Origin: Halovulum marinum
Lineage (GTDB): Bacteria; Pseudomonadota; Alphaproteobacteria; Rhodobacterales; Rhodobacteraceae
Reading direction: 5' to 3'
NCBI RefSeq assembly: GCF_009697225.1
Contig: NZ_WIND01000003.1
Span: forward strand, 124,001-188,000
DNA length: 64,000 nucleotides
Position numbers and translations under genes: made by a program. Positions 55,248 to 64,000 of the stretch are shown in pieces. Positions within the stretch are counted from its first letter, which is position 1; every line of letters begins with the position of its first letter. Below the pieces are notes generated by a model, which was given only the letters and a program-made list of their open reading frames with translations, made no database searches and was not told the origin of the DNA.

Positions 55248-56398
55248 CAACGCGAATGGAGGGTCTCGACACCCTGCTTGCCGCGCCGCACGACGGCACC
55301 TTCGGCGAGATGACCCCGCCGATCTACCAGAGTTCGCTGTTCGGCTTCGCCAGCTATGCCGAGTTCGAGGACCGGATGGCGGGACGCTCGGACAGGCCGC
55401 TCTACAGCAGGGTGCAGAATCCTACCGTCAGCGCCTTCGAACAGATGATCGCGCGGCTCGAGGCGACCGAGGCCGCGGTCGGCTTCGCCTCGGGCATGGC
55501 GGCGGTCGCGGCAACGCTTTTCGCCCTGGTGAAACCCGGGGACCGGATCGCCTGCATCACCCACGTCTATCCCGACAGCTACCGGCTGATGGAGCGGATG
55601 CTCCGACCCTGGGGTATCGAGATCACCTACCACCCGCCCGAGCAGTTCGAGCGCGAGTCCGATCTGCTCGCGGGGGCGCGCCTGGCCTATCTCGAGAGCC
55701 CCAACTCGATGATGATGGAGGTGATGGACCTGCAGGTCGTCGCCGGCCATGCGCGCCGCCACGGCGCGCTCACGGTATTCGACAATTCCTGGGCCACCCC
55801 GGCGCTGCTCAACCCGGTCGCGCTTGGCATCGATCTGGTGATCCATTCGGCTTCGAAATACATCTCTGGCCACTCGGACACGGTGGCCGGGGTCGTGGCC
55901 GGGCCGGCCGAGCTGATCGGCCGGCTGCGCGATCTAACGCTGCCGCTTCTCGGTGCCAAGCTCGCCCCGTTCGAGGCGTGGCTGCTGTTGCGCGGGCTGC
56001 GCACGCTCGAGACGCGGATGCGGCAGCATGGCGGCACCGCCGATCTGTTCGTCGATCGGCTGGCGACACGGCCCGAGGTCACGCGGGTGCGCTCGCCCGG
56101 TGCCGATGCCGCGCCGGGGCTGCGCGGGCGGTCCGGGCTGCTCTCGGTGGAATTGTCCGAGAACATCAGTATTCCGCACTTCGCGGACGCGCTCAGACTG
56201 TTCCGGCTCGGGGTCAGCTGGGGCGGCTTCGAAAGCCTGGCCGTGCCGGCCGCGATCACCTTGAAACAGGCCGGCGAGCAGAATGCGCCGCAGCGCTTCG
56301 GCGTGCCGCCGCGGCTGGTGCGGCTCAGTCTCGGGCTCGAGTCGGCCGAGGATCTTTGGAAGGACTTCGTGCAGGCGCTGGAGGTGGCCAAGAACTGA
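55244..56398 (+). CDS. Cystathionine/methionine gamma-lyase-like PLP enzyme
   Basis: A 384-residue Cys/Met-metabolism PLP enzyme. Motifs: TPPIYQSSLFGFASY, YSRVQNPTVSAFE, GFASGMAAVAATLFAL, FDNSWATPALLNPVALG and the lysine in SASKYISGHSDTVAGVV. These fit cystathionine beta/gamma-lyase or methionine gamma-lyase more than synthases. It releases ammonia, a 2-oxo acid and a thiol or similar group from a substituted amino acid. It is translated with the GntR regulator and followed by a transporter operon. Substrate unknown. Confidence 0.88.
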   Translation: MTTRMEGLDTLLAAPHDGTFGEMTPPIYQSSLFGFASYAEFEDRMAGRSDRPLYSRVQNPTVSAFEQMIARLEATEAAVGFASGMAAVAATLFALVKPGDRIACITHVYPDSYRLMERMLRPWGIEITYHPPEQFERESDLLAGARLAYLESPNSMMMEVMDLQVVAGHARRHGALTVFDNSWATPALLNPVALGIDLVIHSASKYISGHSDTVAGVVAGPAELIGRLRDLTLPLLGAKLAPFEAWLLLRGLRTLETRMRQHGGTADLFVDRLATRPEVTRVRSPGADAAPGLRGRSGLLSVELSENISIPHFADALRLFRLGVSWGGFESLAVPAAITLKQAGEQNAPQRFGVPPRLVRLSLGLESAEDLWKDFVQALEVAKN

Positions 56399-56461
56399 AC
56401 GAGCCAGGCGGCGGTCCCGTACCGGGGCGGTCGCGCAATGACAACAAAGGGAGGAGACGAC

Positions 56462-57718
56462 ATGAAAAAGCTGCTGGGCGCTTCGGCGCTGGCGATGTTG
56501 GCCGCAGGCGCGGCCGGCGCAGCGGAACTCAAGCTGGTCGAGGTGATTACATCGCCCGAGCGCACCGAGACGCTGCAGAAGATGGTGTCGGCCTGGGAGG
56601 CCGAGACCGGCAACAGCGTCGAGATCGTATCGCTGCCCTGGGGCCAGGCCTTCGAGAAGCTGGCGACCATGGTGGCGGGCGGCGACGTGCCGGACGTTGT
56701 CGAGATGCCCGACCGCTGGCTTGCCCTCTATTCGGGCAGCGGTCAGCTCATGGACCTGACCGACCGCGTGGCGAACTGGGAGTACGGCGACACGCTGACC
56801 GACAAGACCGTCGCGATGGGCAGCCAGACCGCTGACGGCCGGATGCGCGAAATCCCCTACGGGTTCTACCTGCGCGCCATGTTCTACAACAAGGACCTGC
56901 TTGCCGAGGCAGGGGTCGACGGCCCGCCGGAGACGATGGAAGAGTTCATGCAGGCCGCCGCCGCGGTCTCGGAACTCGACGGCAAGTCCGGTTACTGCCT
57001 GCGCGGCGGGCCCGGCGGCCTGAACGGCTGGATCATGATGGCCGCCACGATGAACGGCACCAACGAGTTCTTCACCGAGGACGGAAAGAGCCGGCTGAAC
57101 GAGCCGGGCTCGGTCGCGGGCATGCAGTTCCTGATCGACATGTATCAGAACGGCTATGCGCCGCGCGACAGCGTCGGCTGGGGCTTCAACGAGATCGTGG
57201 CGGGGTTCTATTCGGGCACCTGCGCCTTCCTCGACCAGGATCCCGACGCGCTCATCGCCGTCGCCGAGCGCATGGACCCGGACAGTTTCGCGGTCGCGCC
57301 GATGCCGGTCGGCCCGTCGGGCAAGGCCTTCCCCACCATCGGCTACGCCGGGTGGGCCGCCTTCGAAAGCACCGAGGATCCGGACGCCGCCTGGGGGCTG
57401 ATCGCCCACCTCTCGGCCCCCGAGCAGAACGAGACCTGGGCCAAGCGCGTCGGCGTGATCCCGATCCACGAGGGCGCCGACCAGGACCCATACTTCCAGA
57501 CCGAGCAGTTCGCCGGCTGGTTCCAGGAACTCAACGACCCGGCCTACGTTCCGACCATCATGCCGACCTACCTCGAAGGCTTCGGCTACTTCGCCGACAG
57601 CGTCGCGCTCGAAACCTCGCAGCAGGCACTGCTGGGCGAGATCACGGCGCAGGAGATGGCCGACCAATGGGCCGATCTGCTGACCGACGAATACGAGAAG
57701 TGGCAAGCCGCGCAATGA
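56462..57718 (+). CDS. Carbohydrate-type ABC transporter substrate-binding protein (family 1)
   Basis: A 418-residue periplasmic protein. Signal peptide about 20 residues, ending near AGAAGA-AELKLV. Family 1 landmarks: ETLQKMVSAWEAETGNSVEI, YGFYLRAMFYNKDLLAEAGV and FPTIGYAGWAAFESTEDPDA. GGGAGGAGACGAC precedes the ATG. It stands 63 bases after the gamma-lyase-like gene in the same operon, so its ligand may be an amino-acid or sulfur conjugate rather than a plain sugar. Confidence 0.92.
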   Translation: MKKLLGASALAMLAAGAAGAAELKLVEVITSPERTETLQKMVSAWEAETGNSVEIVSLPWGQAFEKLATMVAGGDVPDVVEMPDRWLALYSGSGQLMDLTDRVANWEYGDTLTDKTVAMGSQTADGRMREIPYGFYLRAMFYNKDLLAEAGVDGPPETMEEFMQAAAAVSELDGKSGYCLRGGPGGLNGWIMMAATMNGTNEFFTEDGKSRLNEPGSVAGMQFLIDMYQNGYAPRDSVGWGFNEIVAGFYSGTCAFLDQDPDALIAVAERMDPDSFAVAPMPVGPSGKAFPTIGYAGWAAFESTEDPDAAWGLIAHLSAPEQNETWAKRVGVIPIHEGADQDPYFQTEQFAGWFQELNDPAYVPTIMPTYLEGFGYFADSVALETSQQALLGEITAQEMADQWADLLTDEYEKWQAAQ

Positions 57719-58650
57719 GCGCGACCCAGGAAGAGCGTGCGCCCGGGATGCCCCGGGCGCGCCTCGCCCGGGCCTGGCTGCGCTACGCGGTCGAGCCCTA
57801 CCTCTACCTGTCGCCGGCGCTGCTGCTGATCTGCTTCGTCATGCTGATCCCGCTGGCAATCGGCATCTCCTACGCCTTCCAGTCGATCAACCTGCTGCGC
57901 CCGTTCGACGCCGGGTTCATCGGCCTCGAGAACTTCGAGGCCCTGGCCGGCGACGGCCGGTTCTGGACCGCGCTGACCAACACGTTCTGGTGGACCTTCG
58001 GTTCGGTGACGCTGCAGTTCCTGCTCGGGCTCGGACTGGCGCTGCTGCTCTCGACCCGGTTCCACGGCAAGCGCCTGGTGCAGGCGCTGGTGTTCCTGCC
58101 CTGGGCGGTTCCGACCTTCCTGACCGCGCTGACCTGGTCCTGGCTGTTCAACCCGGTGATCGGCCCGCTGCCGCACTGGGCCGCGGCAGTCGGCCTGCTC
58201 TCCGAGCCCTACAACATCCTCGCGAACCCCGACACCGCGCTCTGGGGTCCGGTGCTGGCCAATGTCTGGTACGGCGTGCCGTTCTTCGCCATCACCCTGC
58301 TTGCGGCGCTGCAGTCGATCCCGTCGGAACTATACGAGGCCGCCGAGATCGACGGTGCCTCGCCCTGGCAGTGCTTCACCAAGATCACCCTGCCCTTCCT
58401 GGGGCCGATGATCGCGATCACGGTGATGCTGCGGGCCATCTGGATCGCCAATTTCGCCGACCTGATCTTCGTGATGACCGGCGGCGGTCCGGCGAACTCG
58501 ACCCAGATCCTTGCCACCTACGTCTTCACCACCGCGTTCCGCAAGCTCGACTTCGGCTATGCCTCGGCGATCGCGGTGGCGCTGCTCGGGGTCCTGATGG
58601 TGTACGCGGTGATCCTGCTGGTGGTCCGCGAAAAGCTGGTGAGGGTCTGA
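57715..58650 (+). CDS. Carbohydrate-type ABC transporter permease (MalF/UgpA-type)
   Basis: A 311-residue permease with six helices, first LYLSPALLLICFVMLIPLAI. The EAA loop is ELYEAAEIDGASPWQCFTK, followed by ITLPFLGPMIAITVM. Starts by ATGA overlap with the binding-protein stop and shares a base with the next gene (TGATG). Confidence 0.93.
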   Translation: MSATQEERAPGMPRARLARAWLRYAVEPYLYLSPALLLICFVMLIPLAIGISYAFQSINLLRPFDAGFIGLENFEALAGDGRFWTALTNTFWWTFGSVTLQFLLGLGLALLLSTRFHGKRLVQALVFLPWAVPTFLTALTWSWLFNPVIGPLPHWAAAVGLLSEPYNILANPDTALWGPVLANVWYGVPFFAITLLAALQSIPSELYEAAEIDGASPWQCFTKITLPFLGPMIAITVMLRAIWIANFADLIFVMTGGGPANSTQILATYVFTTAFRKLDFGYASAIAVALLGVLMVYAVILLVVREKLVRV

Positions 58651-59492
58651 TGGCCGCGCTTCGCCGCACCCCGCCGGCGCTGGTCGCCGGCAAATATGCC
58701 GCCATCGCGGCCTATGTCGCGTTCGCGCTGTTCCCGCTCTACTGGCTATTGAAGATCGCGCTGACGCCGGACACGCTGATCTTCAGCGACGGCACCGCGC
58801 TCTGGCCCTCGGAACTGACGCTGGACAACTTCCGCACCGTGATCTTCCAGTCCGACTTCATGGCCTATTTCCGCAACTCGGTGACCGTATCGCTCAGCAC
58901 CGCGGCCGCGACCACGCTGATCGCCGCCGCCGCCGGCTACGCCTTCTCGCGCTTCACGTTCCGCGGCAAGCGCTGGGTGGTGGCGCTGATGCTGCTGACC
59001 CAGATGTTCCCGCTGCTGATGATCATCGCGCCGATCTACAAGCTGGTCGCGGCGATCGGGCTGCTGAACTCGCTGACGTCGCTGATCGTGGTCTACACCG
59101 CGTTCAACATCCCCTTCGCGACCTTTCTGATGCAGAGCTTCTTCGACGGCATACCGCGCGACCTGGAGGAGGCGGCGATGATCGACGGCTGCACCCGGCT
59201 GCAGGCGCTCCGGGTGGTGATCCTGCCGCTCACCCTGCCCGGTCTGGGAGCGACGCTCGGCTTCGTCTTCACCGCCGCCTGGTCCGAATTGCTCTTCGCG
59301 CTGATGCTGATCAACTCGAACGACGCGATGACCTTCCCGGTCGGCCTGCTGACCTTCGTGTCGAAGTTCTCGGTCGACTGGGGGCAGATGATGGCCGCGG
59401 GGGTTCTGGCGCTGGTGCCGTCCTGCCTCTTCTTCCTGTTCATCCAGCGCTACCTTGTCCAGGGGCTCACCTCTGGCGCCGTGAAGGGATAG
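58650..59492 (+). CDS. Carbohydrate-type ABC transporter permease (MalG/UgpE-type)
   Basis: A 280-residue permease. Helices include AAYVAFALFPLYWLLKIAL; the EAA loop is DLEEAAMIDGCTRLQALRVV, then ILPLTLPGLGATLGFVF. ATG at 58650 overlaps the stop of the partner permease. Forms the channel with the MalF-type protein. Confidence 0.93.
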   Translation: MAALRRTPPALVAGKYAAIAAYVAFALFPLYWLLKIALTPDTLIFSDGTALWPSELTLDNFRTVIFQSDFMAYFRNSVTVSLSTAAATTLIAAAAGYAFSRFTFRGKRWVVALMLLTQMFPLLMIIAPIYKLVAAIGLLNSLTSLIVVYTAFNIPFATFLMQSFFDGIPRDLEEAAMIDGCTRLQALRVVILPLTLPGLGATLGFVFTAAWSELLFALMLINSNDAMTFPVGLLTFVSKFSVDWGQMMAAGVLALVPSCLFFLFIQRYLVQGLTSGAVKG

Positions 59493-59495
59493 GCC

Positions 59496-60548
<1,053 letters not shown>

Positions 60549-61071
60549 CCTCGAAACGGGATCGATCCGGAGACGCTCGCTCGTCGGAAAGCGGCACGAC
60601 GCATGACCAGGCCGCCGAGGAACAGCACGGTGAACGAGCACGGCGATGGGCCCGTCTGCCGCATCGGGGACCTTGCCGATGGCGCGCGTCACCGGTGCGC
60701 GGTCGATGAGGTCGCAGCCGACCACGGCCTCGGCGTCGCCGTCGTCCAGCCGGTCGAGGCCGATCAGCCGGCAGCTGCCGCCCGGCCTCTCGGCCGGGCT
60801 GGTGCCGATCCGGCTGCCGGCGGCGACGCGCCAGAACGGCGGCCTGAGACGCACCATGAAGGCATGAAAACGGGGGGTTTCACCGTGAAAACCCCCTTAA
60901 CTCATTGTTTTCAATATATTCTACACCTTCATTGAGTGTAAACTAGGAACTTCCAGCGCCAAAACTGACGCAAGCTGTAGAACGCGGCCTCCCCACGCCG
61001 AAAACTCAGGGTTGTGAGATTTCATCGCAGATGCAAAATTGTGATTTGAAGATGATTTGAGATTGACATAT
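60549..61071. other. Intergenic region at the edge of the AT-rich insert
   Basis: About 520 bases. The first 300 are GC-rich with open frames on both strands and no recognised protein, possibly a decayed gene. From about 60880 the base composition changes sharply to AT-rich, coinciding with a hairpin at 60872-60896. No direct-repeat attachment sites were identified by eye. Confidence 0.45.
60872..60896. terminator. Possible bidirectional terminator hairpin
   Basis: GGGGGTTTCA and TGAAAACCCCC pair around CCG with one bulged A. On the plus strand it is followed by TTAACTC and then TTTT at a distance; on the minus strand by CGTTTT. It marks the change from GC-rich to AT-rich DNA. Confidence 0.45.
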
Positions 61072-61551
61072 ATGCCAACCCCGAGAGACGCTGCTGTTAG
61101 CGGGTTACTCCAGAAAATCGTAGGCGTCCTTGAGGCCCATGAACAGGAAGAAAGATTACTTTTTGCGGTTCCGCGATGCGTAGCTTGGATGCAAGCGAAT
61201 CTAGAGCGGCTCGAGGCGGATGGCTTTTATGAGAATGCTCCATCACCGCTGCAACAAGCCGATGACCTGTTCTATGCGTTTATATCTGGAGACGACCTTG
61301 CGAATGAATGGCCTCCACACGTGATGTGCCCCGCAGAACGCGGAGTTTGGGAACTGCGAACTGCGGATTTACGTTTCTTTGGGTGGTTCTGGCGTAAAGG
61401 TATCTTCGTTATTTCTGCTGTCGACCAAGCAGATCGCTGCAAGCGATACAATCTGTATCCGGGGTACCGGGATCAATGCGTTAAAGATCGAGCTACCCTT
61501 GGTTTAGACGAACCTGCGTTTATTAACGGGAAACTTAGTGATGTCCTTTAG
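61072..61551 (+). CDS. Uncharacterised protein, candidate RelE/HigB-like toxin
   Basis: A 159-residue soluble protein. The second half, GVWELRTADLRFFGWFWR to LYPGYRDQCVKDR, resembles the ELR...R core of RelE/HigB/Gp49-type toxins, preceded by an extra helical N-terminal domain. ATG 61072 is used; a TTG at 61057 is the alternative. Codon use is AT-rich, unlike the rest of the window. It overlaps by 11 bases with an XRE protein gene, the usual HigB-HigA order. The toxin call is an inference from faint motifs and gene order. Confidence 0.55.
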   Translation: MPTPRDAAVSGLLQKIVGVLEAHEQEERLLFAVPRCVAWMQANLERLEADGFYENAPSPLQQADDLFYAFISGDDLANEWPPHVMCPAERGVWELRTADLRFFGWFWRKGIFVISAVDQADRCKRYNLYPGYRDQCVKDRATLGLDEPAFINGKLSDVL

Positions 61552-61984
61552 CCTAAATATCAGTGCCAAAGAAAAAATGACGGGTCGGTTCAAGAGCCGT
61601 GTGAACCGCGCGCTTTTGAATGCTGTAACACAGGCTAGAAAGGAACGCAAATTAACCCAATCGGAGATCGCCGCTCTTATGGAAATTGATAAATCGACCC
61701 TTTCTAGAATATTGAATGGGCGAGGAAATCTGACACTGAAAACCATTGGTGATTTATCCTGGGCGCTTGGACTCCGTCCGGATATTACTTTTACCAAGGT
61801 AGAAGAGCCTGCTGGCGCAGGCGCAAACTCCCCCGCAATCACTTCAGCACCACATAACAATAATATAACCACGCCAATTTCTCGCAGCACGCTATCTAAC
61901 AGAGTTACGCTGCATAGCGCGCCAAACACCGCATCTACAATATCTGGCGCACCTCGGAATGAAAGGGTTAGAGTTGCAAATTAG
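61541..61984 (+). CDS. XRE-family HTH protein, candidate antitoxin
   Basis: A 147-residue protein with an HTH at about residues 25-80 (RKLTQSEIAALMEIDKSTLS, RILNGRGNLTLKTIGDLSWAL). The last 60 residues are Ser/Thr/Asn/Pro-rich and look disordered. It overlaps both neighbours (11 bases with the toxin-like gene, 26 with the third gene), so the three form one operon. The ATG at 61541 is chosen for coupling with the preceding stop; ATG 61577 is possible. It likely represses the operon. Confidence 0.8.
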   Translation: MSFSLNISAKEKMTGRFKSRVNRALLNAVTQARKERKLTQSEIAALMEIDKSTLSRILNGRGNLTLKTIGDLSWALGLRPDITFTKVEEPAGAGANSPAITSAPHNNNITTPISRSTLSNRVTLHSAPNTASTISGAPRNERVRVAN

Positions 61985-62363
61985 CGCAACTACTGTTTTT
62001 TGCGACGATATCCGCCGGGAAGACACCGGGAAGGCTATCTTGATAGGTGTGTATGTCGAAGACATGATCCCTAGCACACTTCCCTCACGGTTTTCACTAA
62101 GTATTTGGACCAAATTTTTTGGAATTTCATCAGGAAATCATCCGTTTAAAGTAGAAATAGACTTCCCTGGCGGGCACAAATTTGAGTGGCCAGGCGAAGT
62201 TGATATCAGTGATCCTAATGTCCCCACATCGTTGTTCGCCGCAGGAATTCCCGCGGTGGTAAAGGAGGCAGGTCTCATCAAGGCACAACTTTATATTTCC
62301 GGGAAGAACATAGACGCTGGCGAACTGTTGGTTAGAGAACCACAGCCCCCCGCCAAAGAGTAA
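61959..62363 (+). CDS. DUF6941-like uncharacterised protein
   Basis: A 134-residue, beta-rich protein without signal peptide or membrane helix. The N-terminal ATTVFCDDIRREDTGKAIL followed by IGVYVEDMI matches the DUF6941 opening (FCDDIR...GK..LIGVY). Its function is unknown. It is the third gene of the AT-rich operon and overlaps the XRE gene, an unusual addition to a toxin-antitoxin pair. Confidence 0.65.
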   Translation: MKGLELQISATTVFCDDIRREDTGKAILIGVYVEDMIPSTLPSRFSLSIWTKFFGISSGNHPFKVEIDFPGGHKFEWPGEVDISDPNVPTSLFAAGIPAVVKEAGLIKAQLYISGKNIDAGELLVREPQPPAKE

Positions 62364-62439
62364 CATCGCGGAAATGTCTTCATCAGACGATCAGATCTTC
62401 AAGACTTCAATCAAATCAGATCGCAATACATACACCCCC

Positions 62440-63105
62440 TCAATAATCCGACACCAGCAACCGGACCGCCGCCTCGTCTTCCTCGACGTCGGCGAACCGG
62501 CCGATGGGCTGTTCGAACACGTTGTCGGTCTTGTCGTCGTTCACCGTCGAGACCTCGCCGATCAGGGTGTCGCCGTCCTCGGGCCAGAAGGCGTGCCAGA
62601 TGCCGGGCATCAGGGTGACGGATTCGCCGGGTTTCAGCTTGATCCGCCCGCCCGCCTGCACTGTCCTCGGCACGCCGTCGCAGGGCACGGTCACGTCGGA
62701 CTGGCGGTCGATGCCGCCGTCCCCGGCCGGGGCGTAAAGCTCGATGATCAGGTCGGCGCCGCCGCGGTTGATGATGTCCTCGGCCTTGATGTCGTGGCGG
62801 TGCATCGGCGACAGCTGGTGCCGGCGCGAGATCATGATCTTCTCGGCGTAGAGCATGCCTTTGCCCTTGCCCAGATCGCCCAGCGTGCCGTTGCGGGTGG
62901 TGAACAGGAACAGCCCCATCTCGTCGAAGCGGCCCTGGCCGTAATCGGTGATGTCCCAGCCCAGCCCGCGCTCGCGGATCATCCCGGCGTCGTCGGCGCG
63001 GATCTGCTCGGGCGTCCAGTAGGCGAACGGCGGCAGGATGTGGCCGAAGCTGCGGATGAAGGCATCGCCCTCGGTGAGGATCCGGTTGATCTGCGAGCGT
63101 TTCAT
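62440..63105 (-). CDS. D-lyxose/D-mannose ketol-isomerase
   Basis: A 221-residue cupin-fold isomerase. The metal site is in LSPMHRHDIKAEDIINRGG (two His and Glu) and the later GIWHAFWPEDGD (His). ERGLGWDITDYGQG and the length match D-lyxose isomerase, which interconverts D-lyxose and D-xylulose or D-mannose and D-fructose. No sugar transporter is adjacent on this strand. It lies just right of the AT-rich insert. Confidence 0.9.
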   Translation of the reverse strand: MKRSQINRILTEGDAFIRSFGHILPPFAYWTPEQIRADDAGMIRERGLGWDITDYGQGRFDEMGLFLFTTRNGTLGDLGKGKGMLYAEKIMISRRHQLSPMHRHDIKAEDIINRGGADLIIELYAPAGDGGIDRQSDVTVPCDGVPRTVQAGGRIKLKPGESVTLMPGIWHAFWPEDGDTLIGEVSTVNDDKTDNVFEQPIGRFADVEEDEAAVRLLVSDY

Positions 63106-63179
63106 GGGGCTGCGTCCTTCGCGTGACCTGGGGGTGCTGGCCCGGTTTTACGAGAGCGCGGCGGCGGACGCCAGTGCGA

Positions 63180-63812
63180 TCAGGCCTCCAGCTCGGCATC
63201 CCAGTAGAGGTAGTCCATCCAGCTTTCGTGCAGGTGGTTCGGCGGGAACTTGCGGCCGGTGTTCTGCAGCTCTCCGGGGCGCGGCTCGCGCGGGGGCTTG
63301 CGCAGCGACATGTGGGCCTGGCGCAGCGTGCGCGCGCCCTTGCGCAGGTTGCAGGGGCCGCAGGCGGCGACCACGTTCTCCCACGTGGTGCGGCCGCCGC
63401 GGGCGCGGGGGATCACGTGGTCGAAGGTCATCTCGCCGCGCGCGCCGCAGTACTGGCAGCGGAACTCGTCGCGCAGGAACAGGTTGAAGCGGGTGAAGGC
63501 GGCGGTGCGCGCGGGGCGCACGAAGTCCTTGAGCACCACCACCGAGGGGATGCGCAGCGTCATCGACGGCGAGCGCACCACCTGCTCGTATTCCGAGATC
63601 ACCGTCACGCGGTCGAGGAAGGCGGCCTTCACCGCCTCCTGCCAGGGCCACAGCGACAGCGGCAGGTAGCTGAGCGGGCGGAAGTCGGCGTTCAGCACCA
63701 GCGCCGGGTGGTCGCGGGCCCCCGCCGGTTGTCGGATGAACTCCGGTGTGGCCCCCGGTGTGGCCCCCGTCCGGCCGGCCGTGTGGCTGGCCGCGTGGTT
63801 GGTGGTCTGCAT
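63180..63812 (-). CDS. HNH endonuclease family protein
   Basis: A 210-residue protein. The C-terminal HNH domain shows CQYCGARGEMTFDHVIPRA, then GGRTTWENVVAACGPCN with LRKGARTL: two CxxC zinc knuckles and the catalytic DH and N residues. The N-terminal part (LVLNADFRPLSYLPLSLWPW) is that of a widespread chromosomal HNH family in alphaproteobacteria, not a phage homing type. ATG 63812 is chosen; longer frames upstream lack support. Its cellular role is not known. Confidence 0.88.
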   Translation of the reverse strand: MQTTNHAASHTAGRTGATPGATPEFIRQPAGARDHPALVLNADFRPLSYLPLSLWPWQEAVKAAFLDRVTVISEYEQVVRSPSMTLRIPSVVVLKDFVRPARTAAFTRFNLFLRDEFRCQYCGARGEMTFDHVIPRARGGRTTWENVVAACGPCNLRKGARTLRQAHMSLRKPPREPRPGELQNTGRKFPPNHLHESWMDYLYWDAELEA

Positions 63813-64000
63813 GGCGAGTCGTTTCCCTGTCCTGCCCGTGCCCCGATCAGACGCTGCGGCGGACGGGACGCGCCCGTCCCTGATAGTCTGACTATATCTC
63901 GGCCCGGACGCCGCGCAAGCCCCCAGATGATGCGGGTGGCCGACTGTTGCCGGCACCATAGGCGGGGCCGCTGACGGTTTCGTGACGCCGTGCGCGACCA

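Noticed and set aside
60603-60935. 110-codon plus-strand frame with a faint ferredoxin/Rieske-like start
   Set aside because: No metal-binding motif and a long opposite-strand frame; too weak to call a gene or a pseudogene.

Overview
The window is GC-rich, densely coded DNA of a heterotrophic alphaproteobacterium. Rhodobacterales (Rhodobacteraceae sensu lato) fits best. This rests on gene content: the taurine set tpa/tauR/xsc, three sarcosine/dimethylglycine dehydrogenase-type flavoproteins, a cyanide-insensitive-type bd oxidase with a DUF2474 peptide, HWE-family histidine kinases, and EcfG-type promoters (GGAAC-N16/17-CGTT). No rRNA, tRNA, CRISPR array or insertion sequence was seen. Function names come from motif recognition by eye, not from database searches.

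Layout. 1-1322: end of a surface-polysaccharide cluster (truncated UDP-glucuronate decarboxylase-like epimerase, methyltransferase). 1356-8198: a general-stress-response patch with a NepR-like anti-sigma factor, a DUF892 ferritin-like protein, topoisomerase IB, a CheB-CheR-PAS-HWE hybrid kinase, a divergent receiver protein and an 89-residue conserved protein. Three of these have EcfG-like promoters. 8224-18948: a peptide-type ABC importer, an amidohydrolase, an RpiR regulator, two PLP enzymes and RidA, which read as uptake and breakdown of an N-acylated or D-amino-acid-like compound. A TGTAA-N5-TTACA operator candidate lies in the divergent promoter. 19069-25729: a tripartite tricarboxylate-type transporter, an APH-fold kinase, an enolase paralogue and a LacI regulator. 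The identical palindrome GTTCACGTGAAC lies in front of the transporter genes and between the kinase and regulator genes, so these form one candidate regulon for an unassigned acid. 25726-26199: a decayed cupin gene.

26891-29426: bd-type quinol oxidase (cydA/cydB plus a 36-residue DUF2474 peptide). 29812-33210: a KaiC-like double ATPase, HWE kinase and receiver operon. 33529-47909: taurine dissimilation (tpa, tauR, xsc, ackA, a DegT-type aminotransferase, a flavoprotein-GcvT fusion, LysR, and tauABC with an unusual permease). 48010-48621: a secreted C-type-lectin-like protein. 48749-54227: an XRE-cupin regulator in an operon with two more flavoprotein-GcvT fusions, behind two perfect 7-9-7 inverted repeats. 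54543-60548: GntR regulator, gamma-lyase-like PLP enzyme and a carbohydrate-type ABC transporter. 60872-62400: an AT-rich, probably acquired insert with a toxin-like protein, an XRE protein and a DUF6941-like protein. 62440-63812: D-lyxose isomerase and an HNH endonuclease.

Most of the window is a row of small nutrient-scavenging modules, each with its own transporter, two or three enzymes and a local regulator. The best candidates for undescribed biology are the LacI/TTT/kinase/enolase regulon, the amidohydrolase-PLP-RidA pathway, the methylated-amine oxidase next to the taurine genes, and the AT-rich three-gene insert.
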